Assembly: GCA_000961805.1 (NCBI GenBank)
Contig: LADV01000130.1
Coordinates: forward strand, 1-64,000
Direction of reading: 5' to 3'
DNA from: Peptococcaceae bacterium BRH_c23
GTDB lineage: Bacteria; Bacillota_B; Desulfitobacteriia; Desulfitobacteriales; Desulfitobacteriaceae
Length of the DNA stretch: 64,000 nucleotides
The position numbers and the translations under genes were made by a program. The first letter of the stretch is position 1, and the number at the start of each line of letters is the position of its first letter. A model generated the notes under the pieces. That model ran no database searches and was not told the origin of the DNA. It worked only from the letters and a program-made list of their open reading frames with translations. This document shows, piece after piece, positions 58,863-64,000 of this stretch.

Positions 58863-59669
58863 ATGAATAGGGCATTGTTTCGAGCGATGTTTAAGCAGTA
58901 TCGCAAGAAAGTAGCTGCCATCTCAACTGGTATTATCCTTTATGAAGGACTCTTAACCTGGGTTTACCCTGTGATTGCTAAAAATCCAGCTGTTACGCAG
59001 GTCGCAGAGTCTATGCCATCAACGGTCAAGACTGTGTTTGGAATCTCTGAAAATGCCCGGATCGATACCTTCGAGGCCTTTATATCGGGCCAGTTTTTTG
59101 CAAGGATCTGGGTAATGCTCATGGCCTTATATGGAATTCAAACGGCAAATGCCGTTCTTGCGAAGATGGTGGATGATGGATCATTGGCTTTTCTTCTCTC
59201 TACACCAGTATCGCGAAGTGAGATTCTTGCAACTCAAACTGTCGTTTTAATGAGTACAACCGCGATTCTTGTCGCGGCTACGATCCTTGGCCTATATTTT
59301 GGAACATTTTGTTCGAGAATTAAAATAAATTATGCGCGTTATTTTCGATTAGGGCTCTTAGGAGTGGCCTTTTTCTCGCTCATAGAAATCTATAGTCTCT
59401 TTTTTTCAGCTTGGTTTGTTGAGGAAGAAAGGGCTTTAGCTTATGCTTCGGGGTTGACGTTGGCCTTTTACGGACTGGATATTGTGGGTGGGCTCAGTAG
59501 TAAATTATCCTGGCTCAAAAACTTCTCTCTTTTCCAATGGTTTCAGCTGCAAGAGGTACTAGAGGGGACAATAGATCCTACGTGGACTATTATAGGGCTA
59601 AGTGTCGCTTCAGCGCTTCTATGGTACTTGACCAAAAAACTATTTGAAACCCAGGATCTAGCTATTTAG
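58863..59669 (+). CDS. ABC-2 type exporter, membrane subunit
   Basis: 268 aa, about six TM helices: AISTGIILYEGLLTWVYPVI, FARIWVMLMALYGIQTANAV, ATQTVVLMSTTAILVAATIL, GLLGVAFFSLIEIYSLFFSAW, and a C-terminal pair. DDGSLAFLLSTPVSRSEILATQ is the conserved coupling helix stretch of ABC-2 permeases (the L-S-T-P-V-S-R motif). ATG 58863 fits GGTGGGG; GTG 58857 is also possible. Partner of the gene before it. Confidence 0.88.
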   Translation: MNRALFRAMFKQYRKKVAAISTGIILYEGLLTWVYPVIAKNPAVTQVAESMPSTVKTVFGISENARIDTFEAFISGQFFARIWVMLMALYGIQTANAVLAKMVDDGSLAFLLSTPVSRSEILATQTVVLMSTTAILVAATILGLYFGTFCSRIKINYARYFRLGLLGVAFFSLIEIYSLFFSAWFVEEERALAYASGLTLAFYGLDIVGGLSSKLSWLKNFSLFQWFQLQEVLEGTIDPTWTIIGLSVASALLWYLTKKLFETQDLAI

Positions 59670-59749
59670 TGATTATAAGATCAATTTGGCGCCAAATAAG
59701 AGAGCGGCGAAATATTTGACTCTCTTGTGAGGCGCTCGGCAAAATGGGT

Positions 59750-60922
59750 TTAATGGGGCAGCTTTTTACGAAGTAAGGTGTAGTACATAACCAGTGCTAA
59801 AAGAGTGAAAATAGCTGAGCTGCCATACATGTATACGTAGCCCATTTTTTGTGCTAAGAAGCCGAGAGTAACAGCGCCCAGCCCAATGCCTAAGTCCATT
59901 GCCATGGCAAATGTTGCATTGGCTGCGCCTCTGCGTTCGGGTGGCGATAAGGATATAACCAGGGCGTTTAATATTGGATGTACAGTTCCAAATCCAAGAC
60001 CGTAAACAACACCGACGAGCAGAAACATAGGCATAGAAGTTGCTGTAACCAGCAAAAGCAGAGCGATAGCTATTAATAATATTCCGGGAACTAGAAATTT
60101 TCGCGCACCATACCGATCAGCCATTTTCCCGATGATCGGACGGCCAAACAATAATACCAGAGCATAAACCGTAAAAAACATCCCTATGTTTTCAACTCCC
60201 CGGTAGTTCGCGTAGGAAGGTAAAAAGCTAATTATTCCTCCATAGGTTAGGGTGATAAAGAACAAAACCAAAGCAGGAGGTAGCGCGGTCTTTTCTAGGA
60301 TTACACCTTTTACAAGTGGAGCTTTGGCTTGATTTTTACGAGGGGCTTCATAATTGATAAAAAACGAGCCTGCCAATCCAAGCGCGGCGAGAATCGCTGA
60401 ACCTGTAAATAAGACGGAGTAACTGCTGTACTTGACGAGGTATAACCCTAATGCTGGCCCAAGAGACATGGCGATGGTGGCAGCTATTCCGTAATAACCC
60501 ATTCCTTCGGCTCGCCTGGAAGCCGGTATTACGTCTGAAGCCATTGTTCCAGTGGCAGTAGTAGATGCACTCCAGCCTACCCCATGAACTACTCTAAGAG
60601 CTAGTAAAGTAATGATAGAAAAGGTAAGGTGGTAGGCGAGTGCTGAAACAAGGAAAATCCCAACTCCGATGATGAGTATTGCTTTTCTTCCTTTCCGATC
60701 AAGCAAGTTACCAAACCAAGGGCGTACTAAAACAGCGGAGAGCGTAAAAAGAGCGACAATTGTTCCGGCTACGGTCTCATTACCTCCTAGGGTTTGGGCA
60801 TATAATGGAAGGGTCGGGAGTAGCATGTACATCGATAAAAACATACAAAAGGAGACAACCAGAATTAAAAAGAAAGTCTTGTTCCATATTTGGGCTTCTG
60901 GTACGGGATTAGCTTTGAGCAT
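59750..60922 (-). CDS. MFS efflux transporter
   Basis: 390 aa, 12 TM helices. Motif A PWFGNLLDRKGRKAIL (loop 2-3) and its second-half counterpart RPIIGKMADRYGARKFLV, motif B-like LRVVHGVGWSASTT, and motif C-like AMSLGPALGLYL typical of drug:H+ antiporters. Likely exports small drugs or sugars. A MarR-type remnant lies just upstream on the same strand, suggesting former local repression. Confidence 0.88.
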   Translation of the reverse strand: MLKANPVPEAQIWNKTFFLILVVSFCMFLSMYMLLPTLPLYAQTLGGNETVAGTIVALFTLSAVLVRPWFGNLLDRKGRKAILIIGVGIFLVSALAYHLTFSIITLLALRVVHGVGWSASTTATGTMASDVIPASRRAEGMGYYGIAATIAMSLGPALGLYLVKYSSYSVLFTGSAILAALGLAGSFFINYEAPRKNQAKAPLVKGVILEKTALPPALVLFFITLTYGGIISFLPSYANYRGVENIGMFFTVYALVLLFGRPIIGKMADRYGARKFLVPGILLIAIALLLLVTATSMPMFLLVGVVYGLGFGTVHPILNALVISLSPPERRGAANATFAMAMDLGIGLGAVTLGFLAQKMGYVYMYGSSAIFTLLALVMYYTLLRKKLPH

Positions 60923-60951
60923 TTGTTATCATCCTCACGTTTCTCTTCTTA

Positions 60952-61176
60952 TTATTTTTTCCGATCATTATTCACTACAGCATTGGCGGCCATTTTTTTC
61001 AATAACCCGAGTGCAGTTTCCGCTTCCTTTTCAGATAGACCCGAGGTGATGATATCAGCCCATTCTAAAAGGGTCTCATGAACATACGGCTTTACTTCAA
61101 GAGCTTTGTTGGTAAGAAAAACTCTATAGGCCCTTTTATCGACTTTGTCAACTTCCTTTGATTGTATTCTAGTCAA
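60952..61176 (-). pseudogene. MarR-family regulator remnant (C-terminal half)
   Basis: 73 residues: VDKRAYRVFLTNKAL corresponds to the wing-following DRRA-x-R-[VI]-x-LT segment of MarR proteins, and the rest (ETLLEWADIITSGLSEKEAETALGLLKKM) is the dimer helix pair. The recognition-helix half is missing and the upstream frame has a stop, so it cannot bind DNA. It is next to an MFS exporter, the usual MarR partner. Confidence 0.72.
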
Positions 61177-61237
61177 TTTTGAAGTCCTGGTCTATAATAT
61201 CATTAGAAGGAACGCAGTGAAAGAGAGGGTCACAAAC

Positions 61238-62938
61238 TTGGAAATGACTGGAGCAGAGGCTATTATTGAGTCTCTGAACAATGAAAACGTAGACGTAGTG
61301 TTTGGCTATCCTGGTGGAGCAGTCTTAACACTTTATGATGCCTTGTTCAAAGCAGAATTTAACCATATTCTAACCAAGCATGAACAGGGAGCGGTCCATG
61401 CGGCTGACGGTTATGCCCGAGCGACCGGAAAGGTTGGGGTTGTTATTGCTACTTCCGGGCCAGGGGCTACCAACTTGGTGACCGGGATTGCCACAGCTTA
61501 CATGGATTCTATTCCGTTAGTGGCTATTACGGGTCAAGTTTCTGTTCCATTGATCGGGAGGGATTCCTTTCAGGAGGCAGATATTCGAGGCATCACGACC
61601 CCGATTACGAAACACAACTATTTGGTTAAGCGGGTTGAAGATTTACCAGGGGCTTTAAAAGAAGCTTTTTATATTGCACGTACAGGTAGGCCTGGACCCG
61701 TAGTTGTGGATATCGCCAAAGATGTTTTTGCCGCTTCGTTAGACTATCATTACCCTACTGACGTTAAGTTGCGTGGTTATCGTCCAGTCTATGAAGGTAA
61801 CTTAGAAACGATCGATAAGGTCTTTGAGGAATTAAGAATAGCCAAAAAACCTCTAATCTTCGTAGGGGGTGGTGTCAATCTCTCTGATTCGTCTGAGGAA
61901 TTAAAGAGTTTGATTGAACAGACTGGGTTTCCGGTGATTTCAACCTTAATGGGTTTAGGTTGCGTTCCTTTTGATCATCCTCAGTTTCTAGGAATGGTTG
62001 GCATGCATGGAACTTATGCCGCGAATATGGCGACAACGGAGTGTGATTTGCTCTTAGGAATTGGAGTGCGTTTTGATGATAGAGTCACAGGTCTCCTGGA
62101 TGAGTTTGCTGCGAAGGCCAAAATTATTCACTTTGATATCGATCCTGCTGAAATCAACAAAAACGTTTTGGCCCATCTACGCGTTATCGGAGACGTGAAA
62201 TGGTCGATACCTGCCCTAGCTCAACGGGTTAAGCATGTTTCTAAGGAGTTGCAAGAACATGTTCAATCATGGATCGAGAAATGCCTCTTCTGGCAAGAGG
62301 AAAAGCCTTTAAGTTATGAACAGGATGCAGATCTTGTCATGCCTCAAGCGGTGGTTGAAAAAGTTAGTCAGTTGACTCAGGGTAACGCAGTGATTGTGAC
62401 GGATGTTGGACAACACCAGATGTGGGTTGCGCAATACTACGGTTTTAAAAATCCACGCTCTTTGCTTACGTCAGGAGGGTTGGGGACAATGGGCTATGGT
62501 CTTCCCGCTGCCCTAGGAGCGCAATGTGGTATGCCGGATAGACCGGTAATTCTCTTTATCGGTGATGGTGGAATGATGATGAATTGCCAGGAATTGGCTG
62601 TGACTGCGGAATATAATTTTCCGGTTAAGGTCCTAGTCTTTAATAATCAGTGTTTAGGAATGGTCGCTCAGTGGCAGAGGATGTTTTACGGTGGACGCTA
62701 TTCTCATACCAGTCTCAAAGGGTCGACGACTGATTTTGTAAAATTAGCTGAGGCAATGGGTGTTAAGGGATTAAGGGTTCATAAACCAGAAGAATTGGGA
62801 CTGATCTTGGAAGAAGCGATGGCCATTCCCGGTCCAGTGGTGGTTGATATTCGGATACCGGAAGTGTTAGACGTCCTACCCATGGTTCCATCAGGTGCTC
62901 GCTTGGATCAGATGATTATAGGGGGTAAAGAGGGATGA
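61238..62938 (+). CDS. ilvB: Acetolactate synthase, large (catalytic) subunit
   Basis: About 566 aa, ThDP-dependent synthesis of acetolactate and acetohydroxybutyrate for Val/Leu/Ile. The ThDP Glu is in LTKHEQGAVHAADGYARATG; the FAD-binding middle domain has LIFVGGGVN and GVRFDDRVTG; the C-terminal ThDP motif is GDGGMMMNCQELAVTAEYN. TTG 61238 (or ATG 61244) follows GAGAGGG; an open frame back to 61145 would run through the promoter area (TATAAT at 61193). It overlaps ilvN as ATGA. Confidence 0.95.
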   Translation: MEMTGAEAIIESLNNENVDVVFGYPGGAVLTLYDALFKAEFNHILTKHEQGAVHAADGYARATGKVGVVIATSGPGATNLVTGIATAYMDSIPLVAITGQVSVPLIGRDSFQEADIRGITTPITKHNYLVKRVEDLPGALKEAFYIARTGRPGPVVVDIAKDVFAASLDYHYPTDVKLRGYRPVYEGNLETIDKVFEELRIAKKPLIFVGGGVNLSDSSEELKSLIEQTGFPVISTLMGLGCVPFDHPQFLGMVGMHGTYAANMATTECDLLLGIGVRFDDRVTGLLDEFAAKAKIIHFDIDPAEINKNVLAHLRVIGDVKWSIPALAQRVKHVSKELQEHVQSWIEKCLFWQEEKPLSYEQDADLVMPQAVVEKVSQLTQGNAVIVTDVGQHQMWVAQYYGFKNPRSLLTSGGLGTMGYGLPAALGAQCGMPDRPVILFIGDGGMMMNCQELAVTAEYNFPVKVLVFNNQCLGMVAQWQRMFYGGRYSHTSLKGSTTDFVKLAEAMGVKGLRVHKPEELGLILEEAMAIPGPVVVDIRIPEVLDVLPMVPSGARLDQMIIGGKEG

Positions 62939-63438
62939 AGCATACACTCGCCGTTTTAGTCGAAAACAAACCGGGAGTTTTAACCCATATATCCGGACTG
63001 ATTAGCCGTCGGGCCTTTAATATTGAAAGTATTGCCGCTGGATACACTGAGGAACCCGATACCACCAGAATCACGATTGTGGTTGAGGGGGATGAAATTG
63101 AGCAAGAACAGGTTGTTAATCAGTTGTCAAAATTAGTGGATGTCATCAAAATTAGTGACCTTACGGCCGTAGAGTCGATTCAACGAGAGTTAGCTTTGAT
63201 TAAGGTCAAAGCCAGTGCTGCTACACGGTCAGATATCATCAATATTGTCGAGATTTTTCGAGCAAGCATTGTCGACGTTAACAGGGAGACGATGGTGATT
63301 GAGCTTTCTGGCGATGAAACAAAGATTGATGCTCTATGTCAAGTACTAGCAGAAGATCATGGAATTATTGAAATTGTACGAACGGGAAGGATTGCTCTTT
63401 CGCGGGGGCCTGTTCCGGCAAAGAATCAAGGCATTTAA
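62935..63438 (+). CDS. ilvN: Acetolactate synthase, small (regulatory) subunit
   Basis: 167 aa. N-terminal ACT domain HTLAVLVENKPGVLTHISGLISRRAFNIESI with the valine-binding pattern, and a C-terminal ACT-like domain (ELALIKVKASAATRSDIINIVEIF). It confers valine feedback and activates IlvB. Start overlaps the ilvB stop by 4 bp. No ilvC or leuA follows; a terminator closes the operon. Confidence 0.95.
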   Translation: MKHTLAVLVENKPGVLTHISGLISRRAFNIESIAAGYTEEPDTTRITIVVEGDEIEQEQVVNQLSKLVDVIKISDLTAVESIQRELALIKVKASAATRSDIINIVEIFRASIVDVNRETMVIELSGDETKIDALCQVLAEDHGIIEIVRTGRIALSRGPVPAKNQGI

Positions 63439-63443
63439 TATCA

Positions 63444-63476
63444 GACAAAAGAGTGGGGCAATGCCCACTCTTTTGT
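63444..63476 (+). terminator. Terminator of ilvBN
   Basis: ACAAAAGAGTGGG-GCAAT-GCCCACTCTTTTGT then AATTTT. Confidence 0.92.
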
Positions 63477-63526
63477 AATTTTGGTCGTCGTTTCGTAGAA
63501 CTTCGAAGCCCTTTAACTCGTCAAAA

Positions 63527-64000
63527 TTAATTGCGTACGTCTTTCTTAGCTGAGAGAAACGAGTTAATGAGAGTTTCATACCGCTCGTAGGACGGTTTAG
63601 ATTTCCCAAGCTTGATGATTTTTTGGTACATCATTGGTGCTTGTTCTTCAATGGCTTTTACTTTACCCTGCACAGTTGCAAAAGGTTCCGTAATTTCTTG
63701 ATACTTAAGACATAATTGTTCGTTTTTCCTTTGTATGATCCAATCTGTGGGTTTAGTTCGAGTAAAGGGTTGTGGTGTAACAGGGGTACCAAACGAAAGA
63801 TTAACGGTGTTTCCAACTCTTGTGAATCGATCTAAGGAATATCCCGCATTCCATAAACCCGCCACAAAGGCATCACGCATGATTGAATTTTCCAAGGTAA
63901 TCGTTATATCCATCCTTAGTTCCGAAGGCTCGGAGAATTCACCAAGTTTGAATCCGGTTAACCACCAGTGTTTCCCTGCTCTTGAAAAGAGGACTTTGCC
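63527..64000 (-). CDS. DUF4474 domain protein, 5' end outside window
   Basis: The frame is open to the right edge; the part visible upstream of the internal Met at 63913 reads GKVLFSRAGKHWWLTGFKLG then EFSEPSELRMDIT. The block KHWWLTGFKLGEFS...L-x-M-x-I-[ST] followed by FVAGLWNAGY is the C-terminal hallmark of DUF4474 proteins of clostridia. The last ~70 residues form a helical tail. Function unknown. At least 157 residues belong to it; the N-terminus lies beyond the window. Confidence 0.7.
   Translation of the reverse strand, partial: GKVLFSRAGKHWWLTGFKLGEFSEPSELRMDITITLENSIMRDAFVAGLWNAGYSLDRFTRVGNTVNLSFGTPVTPQPFTRTKPTDWIIQRKNEQLCLKYQEITEPFATVQGKVKAIEEQAPMMYQKIIKLGKSKPSYERYETLINSFLSAKKDVRN

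Overview
The window looks like a chromosomal segment of a spore-forming, anaerobic, low-to-middle GC Firmicute. Desulfosporosinus or Desulfitobacterium (Peptococcaceae-type Clostridia) is the best guess. Reasons: a spoVA-type germination operon with DUF1657 and DUF421 genes, a clostridial glycogen cluster, a UbiD-type decarboxylase, sulfur-anion transporters, Gram-positive ribosome binding sites, frequent TTG/GTG starts and many strong hairpin terminators. The genus is an inference from gene content; no rRNA or tRNA gene was seen.

Layout. 0-8 kb: the 3' part of a UbiD decarboxylase, an operon of type 2 isopentenyl-diphosphate isomerase + FMN split-barrel protein + small HTH protein, an FAH-family hydrolase, a D-2-hydroxyacid dehydrogenase, a DUF401 permease, and gene remnants (LysR, DapA-type aldolase, nitroreductase). 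8-16.6 kb: a LysM-G5-NlpC/P60 cell-wall hydrolase behind a c-di-AMP (ydaO/yuaA) riboswitch, an SPFH protein, an XdhC remnant, a methyltransferase, three overlapping M42 aminopeptidases, and a 0.9-kb non-coding element with its own strong promoter, G/T-rich tandem repeats, a 15-bp terminal inverted repeat and terminators. 16.8-22.4 kb: threonine aldolase-type lyase, NhaC antiporter, ferredoxin, a DUF4177 microprotein, an ABC-F ATPase and a small membrane protein. 22.7-34.7 kb: glgB-glgP-glgC-glgD-glgA plus a GH13-GH77 fusion, a complete glycogen synthesis and breakdown set. 35-36 kb: an HD-GYP protein.

36-52 kb is the most unusual part. It holds a sigma-54 response regulator and a histidine kinase (not adjacent), DASS and TauE/SafE anion transporters, a truncated SulP gene, four paralogues of an unrecognised ~200-aa family, two UspA-like genes (one broken at a G9 tract), several small orphan genes, a recurrent promoter-proximal element with CRP/FNR-type palindromes, and five copies of a short RNA-like hairpin with compensatory changes in gene leaders. 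Together these suggest a co-regulated, undescribed regulon around anion transport.

52-64 kb: DUF3006 + ComEC-like MBL lipoprotein; a minus-strand spoVA2mob-like operon (DUF1657-DUF421-SpoVAC-SpoVAD-SpoVAE-DUF1657) with a sigma-G-like promoter; a truncated MFS gene; an ABC-2 exporter; an MFS exporter next to a MarR remnant; ilvB-ilvN; and a DUF4474 protein running off the right edge. Start codons were refined from ribosome binding sites where they decide the start. All functional calls come from motif recognition, not from database searches.
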